From Laspinema palackyanum D2a (GTDB taxonomy: Bacteria; Cyanobacteriota; Cyanobacteriia; Cyanobacteriales; Laspinemataceae), in assembly GCA_025370845.1 (NCBI GenBank), contig JAMXFF010000009.1, positions 1 through 64,000 on the forward strand: a stretch of DNA of 64,000 bases, read 5' to 3'. A program made the position numbers and the translations under genes. Below the pieces are notes generated by a model. That model was not told where the DNA came from, did no database searches, and saw nothing but the letters and a program-made list of their open reading frames with translations. Below, one piece after another: positions 44,001 to 50,938 of the stretch (position 1 is the stretch's first letter; each line of letters opens with the position of its first letter).

Positions 44001-45175
44001 AGGGTCTGGGGATATTTATTGAAATTAATGAATCGGTTCCCGAGGGGATTATCTTTGATGAAGTCCGCTTGCGGCAAATCCTGTTTAATGTGGTGGGTAA
44101 TGCCCTGAAATTTACGGAACAAGGGTTCGTGACGATTCATGTAAATACTGATTTGTCCAAGACCCGCGACCCGTTCCATTTGAGTTTAGAGTTGGCTGTG
44201 TCTGATACAGGGATTGGGGTAGCATTTGATCGCCAAGAGCATATTTTTGAGGCGTTTATCCAAAACGATGGGAAAACAACTCGTAAGTATGGCGGCACCG
44301 GACTGGGTTTAGCAATTACTAAACGACTCACGGAAATGCTGGGAGGAACGATTGATTTAAAAAGTGAACTTCATTGCGGCAGTACCTTTACCTTCGTCTT
44401 TCCCGAGGTCGAAATTGCCCGGACTGAGATGGGCCAGATCGAGTCGGCACCTGTAGATGAAAATTTAGAGCAGTTCCAACGGGGGACGATTTTAATCGTG
44501 GATGATGTCCCGTCGAATTTGGAGTTAATTGCGGGTTATTTTGGCAAAACAAAGCACCAACTTCTGTTTGCGCGGGATGGCCGCGAAGCCATCGAACAGG
44601 CGATCGCCTCTCACCCCGATATGATTTTACTGGATTTGTGGATGCCTGAGTTCAACGGCATCGAAGTGGCGCAATTTCTCAAGAACAACCCAGAAACCCA
44701 GGAGATACCCATTGTGGTGGTCACTGCTTCTTCGCGAGCCAGTGATGAAGCCCTTGTCAAATCGTTATGCGAGGGGTTTCTACGCAAACCGCTGATGCGA
44801 TCGGAACTGGTTTGCTTGTTAAAGAGTGTTTTACCCCAGGAAGAAGGGGAGAAAGCCCTGAGGCTTTGTTCCCCGAGCCGGTCACTTTTGGAACCTCAAC
44901 AACCCCTTGAGCGGGAAGTGGTAGGAGAATTGCCAGCATTACTTGAACAACTGCGTCAGGAAGAAGAAACAACCTGGCCTATGTTGTCTCAAACCATGAA
45001 ACGGCGTGACTTAAGAAACTTTAGCGATCGCTTGCACGATTGGGGGTTAGAATATCAGTGTCAGGCACTCTTAGACTATGCGACGACTCTCCAAACCCAG
45101 ATAGCCGCCTTTGACTGGGAACGCCTGCCTAAAACCCTAGAAAAATTTCCCGAGGTTAGACGCTCATTATTATGA
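38006..45175 (+). CDS. Very large hybrid sensor kinase: dCache-HAMP-10 PAS/GAF-HisKA-HATPase-REC
   Basis: 2389 residues. Order: membrane segment about 13-35; periplasmic dCache-like sensor about 40-350; membrane segment about 353-375; HAMP about 376-430; PAS domains starting near 433, 558, 687 and 816; GAF about 948-1111; PAS domains near 1120, 1245, 1375, 1505, 1631 and 1760; HisKA with FLANMSHEIRTPMNAI (His1915); HATPase about 2018-2133 with DTGIGVAFDR and TGLGLAITKRL; REC about 2161-2275 (phospho-acceptor Asp2210 in LLDLWMPEFNG); and a C-terminal helical region with no HPt histidine. PAS units end in the usual DITxRKxAE linker, showing repeated duplication. It lies upstream of a second hybrid kinase. 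Ligands of the PAS and sensor domains are unknown. Confidence 0.93.
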   Translation: MGAIFSRYRLRIPLQVLLNVPLVLLLVLSVGLTNSLFLQRSHQAISLIAHQLMTKAGERVDLYLDNYLSLAEQINRSNVNAVEFERLDAQNLEEIERQLIWEISSFNQIPYILYANEQGDVRIASNIQGQMTLGVINHFRRQTLDQYTIDGNGQPSREPQQTQRLPLDWDIRERPWYLAAKQQQGPTWTPIFQRWDSQELAINASWPIRDSITQTLTGVFGINVPLTQVNQFLKEIKLGVSGVIFIIEPDGKLIASSTGESPVIKSHSGAIHRKLAQQSSHPLVRLSSDYLLSHLRNGSHRDGVEAWSFTEEGHRYFAHNLPYQKAGNGLNWQIVTVIPEVDLMGPLQESFKQSMGLGVLAVMGAVALGTWLTQRIIRPIVILSQTAATLAHGDWERTLDENLPIQELAGMARSFNQMSAQLRHAFARLQTNLRESEARYATIFRHSPDMIILTHVESRSWLDVNNTFLELSGYEYDEIINRSSKELSVVVDPEQADIIRQQLRETGVVKSQELHWRTKSGEIKIALVSSEVIQLDGEPVILSILKDIGERKAIETALRESEERFREIVQTSGQIFFVRSAITGEFIYISPAYEEIWGRSCESLYQDSNSWKESIYPEDLALVEASVAEQFAGKSVGREYRILRPDGEIRWIFAQINLLQDEAGNPERFIGVGEDITSRKALELALTASEQKLNDILNSSIAAIVRIRIMNTQEWEIDYLSAGCEAVFGYSPQDFLEDKSIWMGRIVPEDLEKVIFPLFDKIFIEKSSTFEYRFQHKAGSIRYLSTRYTSRLEPQENCWFVTQVTVDITDRKQAEAALKQSEEQYRRIVETANEGIWSIDAQDCTNFVNPKMAELLGYTPEEMLGKSLLYFMDEAGQQEAREKLEQRREGTIEQHDFLFYRKNGSPLWTLLSATPIVDEAGEYLGSLAMVTDITTRKQAEQALGRKTQQEHLLNQVIQGIHQSLHLSTIFSTATMGIAKLVGFQRASIVRYLPEQGVWTHLYSYTPESELPEEVAEDIPDEGNPFAAQLKQLQVVVVDTSTIEDPINEEVARDRQGTWLLVPLSVNGTIWGSLSLWSPKSLPWQEEEIELARRVVEPLGIAIHQANLYQESQEAQAAFRNSESRLRLALEVSNTIAWERDLQTNQMVFSARTFDSVPQVMSYAEYLALVHPEDREELQELNEEAIRQGGGFKTEYRICFPPSYLGWRWIQVHAQVVTDVSGISNRMIGMSIDMTERKQSEEVLKITLNRLQNLAQAVPGNIYSLVEHPDGSLEFEYINQACEEILEIPLKQIFQNVEAAIINTIHPEDKAGYFEVDQSARETLTVFKHEWRIITPSGKIKWLQGNSQPEQRENGDLVWHGIVIDVSDRKLVEEKLRQSQNALLEAQRIAHLGNWSFNLLTQKLGWSEETFRILGFEAQSLEPTYSEFLQRIHPEDSPHFPENFYEVRVQEFSPEHQFRVLLPDGTVRYILGKGQPVFNELGEIVELFGTVQDITAAKLAELELRESEEKFRQLAENIREVFFILTHSGEMIYISPAYEEIWGRSCQSLYQNPHDWVESVHPEDREYIGKRLIRQISEGIDFDEIYRIVQPTGAIRWIRARSFPIQNPSGESYRFVGIAEDITDRKQAEEAVHESESTLRSFFNSASMLMGIVELYPDDILHLTDNLATAQFFGTTIEAMKNCFATEMGITKASLEMWLSHYRAAQDTGMPVNFEYKHLTPGGEKWLSASVCPIFGITSAYPRFSYIVEDITDRKQAEFALQERERILRTLGDNLDKGLIYQLVREPDGRYHFAYISAGIKRLIGLEPEAILADSTLLHSRIFPEDQPLNAQLTEESFQNLSPFQMQMRKYNQEGTIQWSQLRSVPRQMEDGRTIWDGIEMDITELKQIEDELQQAKEKAESANQAKSEFLANMSHEIRTPMNAILGFCELLKGMMNEPQQQSYLQTIATSGQTLLALINDILDLSKIESGKLELNYEPVLIRALVRDIQQIFSQKAEAKGLGIFIEINESVPEGIIFDEVRLRQILFNVVGNALKFTEQGFVTIHVNTDLSKTRDPFHLSLELAVSDTGIGVAFDRQEHIFEAFIQNDGKTTRKYGGTGLGLAITKRLTEMLGGTIDLKSELHCGSTFTFVFPEVEIARTEMGQIESAPVDENLEQFQRGTILIVDDVPSNLELIAGYFGKTKHQLLFARDGREAIEQAIASHPDMILLDLWMPEFNGIEVAQFLKNNPETQEIPIVVVTASSRASDEALVKSLCEGFLRKPLMRSELVCLLKSVLPQEEGEKALRLCSPSRSLLEPQQPLEREVVGELPALLEQLRQEEETTWPMLSQTMKRRDLRNFSDRLHDWGLEYQCQALLDYATTLQTQIAAFDWERLPKTLEKFPEVRRSLL

Positions 45176-45222
45176 GGCAATCTTCTTAAGGGGCGGATTG
45201 TGAAGCGTGGAAAAATCGGGTT

Positions 45223-45242
45223 TTGGGGAATCGATTCCCCAA
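45223..45242. repeat. 20-base perfect palindrome TTGGGGAATCGATTCCCCAA
   Basis: A perfect palindrome 48 bases after the giant kinase gene. It may act as a terminator stem, but no T-run follows; operator-like or repeat use is equally possible. The 250-base spacer to the next gene otherwise shows nothing I can name. Confidence 0.5.
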
Positions 45243-45425
45243 GGCTTGTTCAGGGGAGTCCTCCAAACTCAAACGGCATCCAGTCCATTGTCTTCTCTAA
45301 ACCAAAACTCCACTTGTTTAAGGGACTCCAAAGCCAAACCTCCCTCTAACTTTCCCCGATGATATGGCACGGCTTGAATGAGTGCCTTTCTTGTTTAATT
45401 CTTACCCGTAAAATCCCCAACTTTT

Positions 45426-47534
45426 ATGTTGTTATTTGAACCCGAAGATTGTTTAATTTTAGTGGTAGATGATGTCAGACAAAATCTCCAGGTCATTGGG
45501 GAAATATTAGAAGTGGCCGGGTATGAAACTACTTTTGCCCCCAGCGGTCAACAAGCTTTAGAACGGGTGGAAAGCGCCCATCCGGATCTGATTCTTCTGG
45601 ATTTGATGATGCCAGAAATGAGCGGGCTAGAAGTCTGTGAAATTTTAAAAAGTAATCCTAAATTTAGCGAAATTCCTATAATTTTTTTAACCGCCAGTAA
45701 TGAGGTCGAAAATTTACTTCAAGCCTTCAAAAAAGGGGCTAACGATTATATTACCAAACCCTTTCGTTCCGAGGAAATATTAGTCAGAATTGAAGCCCAG
45801 TTAACCAATCAAAAACTTAAGCAAAAGCTAGAAGAAAAAAATCAGGAACTTGAAATAGAAATCGGGGTTCGGCGACGGACGGAAGAAGCGCTGCAAGAGG
45901 CCGTAGAGTTAGCGAATGCGGCGAATCGGGCTAAAACTAGCTTCCTGGCCAACATGAGCCATGAGTTACGGACTCCTCTGAATGCAATTATCGGGTTCAC
46001 TCAATTGTTGAGCCATAGTTCTAATTTAACTCTGGAACAAAAAAATAATTTATGCATTATTCATCGCAGTGGAGAACATCTTCTTAATTTAATTAATGAA
46101 ATCCTAGATTTATCTAAACTAGAAAATTATGACGATAATGTGCCGATTAATTTGATGGAATTTATCTTAAAAGATATGTTGGTCGAACTCGAAGAGATGT
46201 TTCGACTCAAACTCCGGGAAAAAGGGTTAAATTTGGACATTATCGTAGAGAACCGGGTTCCCCTCGTCATCGAGAGCGATCGCCTCAAACTCCGGCAAAT
46301 TTTAATCAACCTTTTAAGCAATGCAATTAAATTCACCCCCTCGGGAGAAATTAAATTGCGTGTGAATGCCCTCTTCGACGCGGAAAAAACCTTTTTAAGT
46401 TTTGAAATAACCGATACCGGCAAAGGGATTAGTTCCGAGGAAATCAGCAAGCTATTCCAGCCTTTTGTCCAGACGGAAACGGGCATGGCAGCGGCAGAAG
46501 GGACGGGACTTGGGTTAGTGATTTGCCGTAAATATGTACGCTTGTTAGGGGGCGAGATTACGGTGAGTTCTGAACCTGATGTGGGAACAACCTTTAAATT
46601 TCAAATTGCCGTTAAGCCTGTGGAATCAACGGACTACTCGGGAGAGCAAACTTGGTCCCCCAGAGTCGTGGCGATCGCCCCCAATCAACCCACCTATCGG
46701 ATTTTGGTCGCGGATGACCAAGCCACTAACCGGGAACTGCTGACTACGATGCTTTCATCCGTGGGATTTGAGGTGAGAGAAGCCACAAATGGTCAAGAAG
46801 CTGTTGAAATTTATAACAGTTTTGACCCCCATTTAATCTGGATGGATCTGCGAATGCCCATCCTTGATGGATGCGAAGCCACCCGAAAAATTAAAACAAT
46901 TTCTCAAGGGTCACTCCCCACCATTATCGCCGTGACTGCCAGTGTTTTTGAAGAAGATAAAGCCGCTATTTTATCCGCTGGCTACGATGATTTTCTGACT
47001 AAACCCATTCAAGAGTCCAAAGTTTTTGAAATGCTCTCTAAGCACTTGGGGGTATCCTACTTTTACGAAGAAATGACCTCTATTTTAAGCGAAAAATTGC
47101 GCTTCAGAGAAAATCAATGGAAAAATTTAAGCAAATTATCCACTTCCCTGATTTGTGATCTCGAATATGCGACTTTAGCCCTTGATGATGAACAACTCAA
47201 TCGGCTTGTTTCAGAAATTCCTTCAGAATGCGGCGAACTAGAGGAAATTATTCGAGAATGCCTAGAAAATTTTGATTATAATACCATTTTGGAAGCGATT
47301 AAATCCGTTAAATCTGAACGATTTGCTGACTCCCACCTCTCTAGCGAATGGATTGTTGAGATGACTCAGGCTATCTACAGGGCTGATGCCCGGGAGATTC
47401 AGCAACTGATTATTCAACTCCCTCCCCATAATAGGACCTTAGCCGAACAGTTAGAATATTATTTAGCGCATTTAGATTATCAAAATATTCTCCGGGCGAT
47501 CGCCGAGCTTGAGGAAACCCCCCCTCCGAATTAA
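45426..47534 (+). CDS. Hybrid histidine kinase REC-HisKA-HATPase-REC
   Basis: 702 residues. N-terminal REC about 8-125 (Asp59 in LLDLMMPEMSG), coiled coil about 128-165, HisKA with FLANMSHELRTPLNAI (His179), HATPase about 270-395 with DTGKGISSEE and TGLGLVICRKY, second REC about 425-540 (Asp474 in WMDLRMPILDG), and a C-terminal stretch of about 150 residues with three similar helical units (FDYNTILEAI; LDYQNILRAI). It is soluble, so input comes through the first receiver. It follows the 2389-residue kinase by 250 bases on the same strand and probably works in the same relay: that kinase's receiver or HisKA could feed the first REC. Confidence 0.92.
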   Translation: MLLFEPEDCLILVVDDVRQNLQVIGEILEVAGYETTFAPSGQQALERVESAHPDLILLDLMMPEMSGLEVCEILKSNPKFSEIPIIFLTASNEVENLLQAFKKGANDYITKPFRSEEILVRIEAQLTNQKLKQKLEEKNQELEIEIGVRRRTEEALQEAVELANAANRAKTSFLANMSHELRTPLNAIIGFTQLLSHSSNLTLEQKNNLCIIHRSGEHLLNLINEILDLSKLENYDDNVPINLMEFILKDMLVELEEMFRLKLREKGLNLDIIVENRVPLVIESDRLKLRQILINLLSNAIKFTPSGEIKLRVNALFDAEKTFLSFEITDTGKGISSEEISKLFQPFVQTETGMAAAEGTGLGLVICRKYVRLLGGEITVSSEPDVGTTFKFQIAVKPVESTDYSGEQTWSPRVVAIAPNQPTYRILVADDQATNRELLTTMLSSVGFEVREATNGQEAVEIYNSFDPHLIWMDLRMPILDGCEATRKIKTISQGSLPTIIAVTASVFEEDKAAILSAGYDDFLTKPIQESKVFEMLSKHLGVSYFYEEMTSILSEKLRFRENQWKNLSKLSTSLICDLEYATLALDDEQLNRLVSEIPSECGELEEIIRECLENFDYNTILEAIKSVKSERFADSHLSSEWIVEMTQAIYRADAREIQQLIIQLPPHNRTLAEQLEYYLAHLDYQNILRAIAELEETPPPN

Positions 47535-47624
47535 TTCACCCCCTGATGTTTCCCGATTCATCTTTCTCTATGCCACCCCTATTCCGCAATCATCTCCTAC
47601 TCTTCATCATTTCCCCTCTCAACA

Positions 47625-48893
47625 TTAAACCCCCTCACCGGAATTCTCCAGTTCCCAAGTGGTGATGGAAGGTTGGGTTTGGGCGAGTAATCGGCCTCGC
47701 GCCATCACATATCGCACCGGAGGACGACGGCGCAATATCTCAAATTTACTGTCTGCTTCCCAGATGATTAAATTGGCCGGTTTGCCAATTTCCAACCCAT
47801 AATCCTGTTCGATTTTGAGGGTTTTTGCGCCATGAGTCGTGACCATATCATAACAGGCATTGATTTCCTCAATCCCAGTCATCTGACACACATGAAGCGC
47901 CATATAAGCCACATCGAGCATATTTCCCGTCCCTAAACTGTACCAGGGGTCCTGAATACAATCCTGTCCTAAAGAAACATTTAAACCATTTTGCCATAAT
48001 TCTTTGACTCGGGTGATACCGCGCCGTTTAGGATAGGTATCCGTCCGTCCTTGCAGGGTAATATTAATTAAGGGATTTGCCACAAAGTTAATCTGCGATC
48101 GCCTCAAAAATCCCATTAATTTATTCGCATAAGCATTATTATAAGACCCAAAAGCCGTGGTATGAGAAGCGGTAACTCGCTCACCGAAACCACTGCGAAT
48201 GGCACAAGCGGCCACCACTTCCAGAAACCGCGACTGCTCATCATCAATTTCATCGCAGTGAATATCAATCAGTCGGTCATATTGTTGCGCCAATTCAAAG
48301 ATGCGATGAACCGATCGCACCCCATCCTCCCGGGTTAATTCATAATGGGGAATCCCACCCACCACATCTGCACCCAGTTTTAACGCTTCTTCCAGCAATT
48401 CTGCCGTCTGGACCTCTCCATAAATCCCATCTTGGGGAAATGCCACCACTTGCAACGTCACCCATTCTTGAATCGCCTCTCTCACTTCCAACATCGCTTG
48501 TAACGCCGTGAGGTCTGGTGTACTCACATCCACATGGGTGCGAACGAATAACACCCCCTGAGATGCCAATTGTTTCAAGGTGGCGATCGCCCGTTGCTTG
48601 ACATCCTCCCGGGTCAATTGGAGCTTGCGTTCCCCCCAAATTTGAATCCCCTCAAATAATGTACCGCTTTGATTAAACCGAGGTTCTCCCGCAGTTAAGG
48701 CGGAATCCAAATGAATGTGAGATTCCACAAACGGAGGACTAACCAAGTGGCCCTGAACATTCAGTTCCCGAGGGGCCTGCCCAGATAGGTGGGGGGCGAT
48801 CGCGGCGATCCTCCCCTGTTCCACCTGAATATCGACCCGTTCCCCAGTTAATAAGCGACAGTCCCGCAAGATTAAGCGATCGCCCTCTACCAT
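47625..48893 (-). CDS. codA: Cytosine deaminase (amidohydrolase)
   Basis: 422 residues, usual for CodA. It deaminates cytosine to uracil for pyrimidine salvage. Metal and catalytic motifs are HIHLD (about 58-62), GGIPHYEL, HCDEIDDEQS, TASHTTAFGSY and GQDCIQDPWYSLG. In the last motif E. coli has GHDDVFDPWY; the second Asp (position 314 in E. coli) is Cys here, although related proteins with Cys are known to me. Residues 130-330 follow E. coli CodA closely (RTHVDVS, QVVAFPQDGI, NFVANPLINITLQGR, DTYPKRRGITRVKE). Activity on cytosine is likely; related bases are possible. No codB transporter is adjacent, but an EamA-type permease gene follows. Confidence 0.9.
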   Translation of the reverse strand: MVEGDRLILRDCRLLTGERVDIQVEQGRIAAIAPHLSGQAPRELNVQGHLVSPPFVESHIHLDSALTAGEPRFNQSGTLFEGIQIWGERKLQLTREDVKQRAIATLKQLASQGVLFVRTHVDVSTPDLTALQAMLEVREAIQEWVTLQVVAFPQDGIYGEVQTAELLEEALKLGADVVGGIPHYELTREDGVRSVHRIFELAQQYDRLIDIHCDEIDDEQSRFLEVVAACAIRSGFGERVTASHTTAFGSYNNAYANKLMGFLRRSQINFVANPLINITLQGRTDTYPKRRGITRVKELWQNGLNVSLGQDCIQDPWYSLGTGNMLDVAYMALHVCQMTGIEEINACYDMVTTHGAKTLKIEQDYGLEIGKPANLIIWEADSKFEILRRRPPVRYVMARGRLLAQTQPSITTWELENSGEGV

Positions 48894-48957
48894 GTTTTAT
48901 CCCTGGATTGGCTAATTTTTCTCTAATACTGCTTTATAGGGAGCATCTCGACTTTGA

Positions 48958-49010
48958 AAAGAGACCTAACCCCCCACCCCCCTTCCCTTGTAGGGAAGGG
49001 GTAGAAAGAC
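48958..49010. repeat. Partial GACCTAACCCCCCA-type element (copy 3)
   Basis: The block GACCTAACCCCCCA-CCCCCCTTCCCTT with the hairpin partner GGGAAGGGG matches the elements at 7822-7880 and 11583-11652. It is followed by a second stem, CCCTCTTTTCTCTAAAAGAGGG (about 49051-49073), in the 208-base spacer between codA and the transporter gene. Confidence 0.5.
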
Positions 49011-49101
49011 GTAAATTCCCCCTCTGAGCAATAAAAAAATTTCCTTATTCTCCCTCTTTTCTCTAAAAGAGGGCCGGGGAGAGCTCAAAAATGTCCCAGT
49101 A

Positions 49102-50094
49102 TCAATCATACCAATCTTGCCGAACCATCGGTTCAGTAATTAAGACTAATAATCCTACAATGACAATCACTAAAGCAAAGATTTGTTTGAGATCCAGGAA
49201 ATCATGAACCAGAATTGCTCCAAATAGAACAAATAATGCCGGGACACTGGCGATCGCAGTCGCACCCCGAGTCACCCCAGCGAGTAAAATCCCATAAGCA
49301 ATGAACGAATAACCCACCAAGGTTAAAATCCCTAAAATGACACTCCCCACCATCAGACGGGGTAACTCCGAGAGTGGCATCGAGATCGCAGTCCCGGGTA
49401 ACGGGAGGATTAAACTCAGGGACGCGAATCCCAGCAGCGTTGCCAAGGCGATCGCACTAAAGGGGAGAGGATGAAGCGATCGGGTCCCTCGATAGGTCAA
49501 CAGCAAATAACTGGCAAAAGCAATCCCCCCAACCATTGCCGCCAGAATTCCCAAAAACCCTTGGATGGGAGTCGCAGCAAACATAGCCGGAACTTTTAAG
49601 GCGAATAAACTGCCAATCGTGACAATCGTCATCGCCGTAATTCGGGTTTGATGGGGACGATATCCCCAGAATTTCCAGGCCCCGAGAGTGGTTAAAATGG
49701 GATAGATCAGGAAAAATCCCACCACTACCCCAGGGGGAATTTGCGAACAGCCGATGGCGATCGCCTCCCACGCCACAAATAGGGACAATCCACTCAGCAT
49801 GGCAAGCTTTAACACCTTGGGATTTTCTCCCCAGAATAGCTTCTTGAGGTCTTCTCCCAGTTGCGGATAATAAAATTTTCCCAGGATAGGGATGCCAGCA
49901 ACGGAAGCAACTGCCTGTATCCAAAAAATCAACTGCCAATTCCCCGGCGTTTGGGGAAGCAATCCCCCCCATTCAATCGTCCCGAAGATGAATTTTTCCT
50001 GAAACATCATCTCGACGAAAATGGGAAATAAAGCTAACTGCACCGCAGCCAGCATCAGCAACCATAAACCCGACTGAATATAAGATAATCGCAT
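49102..50094 (-). CDS. EamA/DMT-superfamily transporter
   Basis: About 330 residues from the ATG at 50094; the open frame extends to a TTG at 50160 that lies inside a repeat element and is rejected. Ten hydrophobic segments are spread evenly over the chain, in two halves, the DMT layout; AFLLIYPILTTLGAWKFWGY-like blocks and a second-half motif PALFVLFGAILVHDFL are typical of EamA domains. Members export amino acids, nucleotides or drugs; some import. The substrate cannot be read from sequence. Placement beside codA would allow a nucleobase or nucleoside link, but this is a guess. Confidence 0.85.
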   Translation of the reverse strand: MRLSYIQSGLWLLMLAAVQLALFPIFVEMMFQEKFIFGTIEWGGLLPQTPGNWQLIFWIQAVASVAGIPILGKFYYPQLGEDLKKLFWGENPKVLKLAMLSGLSLFVAWEAIAIGCSQIPPGVVVGFFLIYPILTTLGAWKFWGYRPHQTRITAMTIVTIGSLFALKVPAMFAATPIQGFLGILAAMVGGIAFASYLLLTYRGTRSLHPLPFSAIALATLLGFASLSLILPLPGTAISMPLSELPRLMVGSVILGILTLVGYSFIAYGILLAGVTRGATAIASVPALFVLFGAILVHDFLDLKQIFALVIVIVGLLVLITEPMVRQDWYD

Positions 50095-50149
50095 AGTGAA
50101 TGGGCAGGATTGGAGTAATTTTTCAGTCTTAAGCGCGGCAGATTTACAT

Positions 50150-50442
50150 GACTTACGCAATTTTTAACCTTCAACCCTAAATGTAGAGGAGAGAAAGCGA
50201 ATCGCCTCTACATTAGACCTCTTGCAAAAAAAAGGATTGATCCCCCTTTCCCCCCCTGAGATCCCCCTCCCGTCCCCCTTAGATCCCCCTCCCGTCCCCC
50301 TTAAGAAGGGGGAAGCCAGAGGAATAAATGTTTAGTTCCTGGGGGAAGCCAGAGGAATAAATGTTTAGTTCCTGGGGGGCTTTAAAGAATTTTGCAAGAG
50401 GTCTATTACATTTAGGGGAGATTCTCCAAATATCCGTAAGTC
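50150..50442. repeat. GACTTACGCAA-ended palindromic element, interrupted (copy 2)
   Basis: The left half (50150-50214: GACTTACGCAATTTTT...CTAAATGTAGAGG) and right half (50407-50442: TACATTTAGGGGA...CCGTAAGTC) together reconstruct the element of 2108-2209 and 52872-52966. They are separated by the insert at 50215-50404. Confidence 0.75.
50215..50404. repeat. AGACCTCTTGCAAAA-ended element inserted in another repeat (full copy 2)
   Basis: 190 bp with perfect 15-base inverted terminal repeats AGACCTCTTGCAAAA and TTTTGCAAGAGGTCT. It closely matches the copy at 36418-36606, including the gggggaagccagaggaataa doublet. The flanks read TACATT on the left (50209-50214) and, after a two-base AT, TACATT on the right (50407-50412), the 6-bp duplication expected from insertion. 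Confidence 0.85.
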
Positions 50443-50460
50443 CTGAATTTAGAGACGAAT

Positions 50461-50895
50461 TTATTCTAAAGCCGGATTCCGGACTTGGACGCCGCTGCTA
50501 CCCTGAAGAACCGCACCTGTAAAGTCGGTGCCGTTGAGATTCGCACTGACTAAAATCGCATCTTGAAGATTCGTACCGCTGAGATTAGCATAGCTGAGGT
50601 TGCTACTAAACAAATTCGTTTCAATCAAAATGGCATTTTGAAGGTCAGCAGCGGTTAAATTAGCATCCATCAGATTGGCGTGACTGAGAATGGCCTTTCG
50701 CAAATTGGCACCCATTAAATCCGCCCCCCGTAAATCTAACCCGGTGAGATCCGCCCCACTGAGGTCACAGTTTCGACATTCATTACCCGTTTGTAGCTGC
50801 AAGAGGTGCTCTGGGTTAGCACTGAAAGCTAAAGCGGGAAATATCCCCAAGTGAATCAATCCGACTGCTGTTGCTATTGTGATTCGTTTTAACAT
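50461..50895 (-). CDS. Short exported pentapeptide-repeat protein with CxxC lead-in
   Basis: 144 residues. A signal peptide covers about 1-24 (TIATAVGLIHLGIFPALAFSA). LLQLQTGNECRNCDLSGADL places a CxxC pair immediately before some eighteen pentapeptides that run to about residue 130. The same lead-in, LMQTNQCQAC, is seen in the longer protein at 30502-31524, so the two belong to one subfamily: signal peptide, a short helix, CxxC and the beta-helix. The role is unknown. It lies between a repeat element and the TPR gene on the same strand. Confidence 0.85.
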   Translation of the reverse strand: MLKRITIATAVGLIHLGIFPALAFSANPEHLLQLQTGNECRNCDLSGADLTGLDLRGADLMGANLRKAILSHANLMDANLTAADLQNAILIETNLFSSNLSYANLSGTNLQDAILVSANLNGTDFTGAVLQGSSGVQVRNPALE

Positions 50896-50938
50896 GGCTT
50901 CACCCTGAATAGGAGGGAAACGAACTAATTTTTTCCCT

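Noticed and set aside
49102..50160. Longer N-terminus for the EamA transporter starting at TTG 50160
   Set aside because: The extra 22 residues are hydrophilic and are encoded partly within the palindromic element; the ATG at 50094 fits the family.
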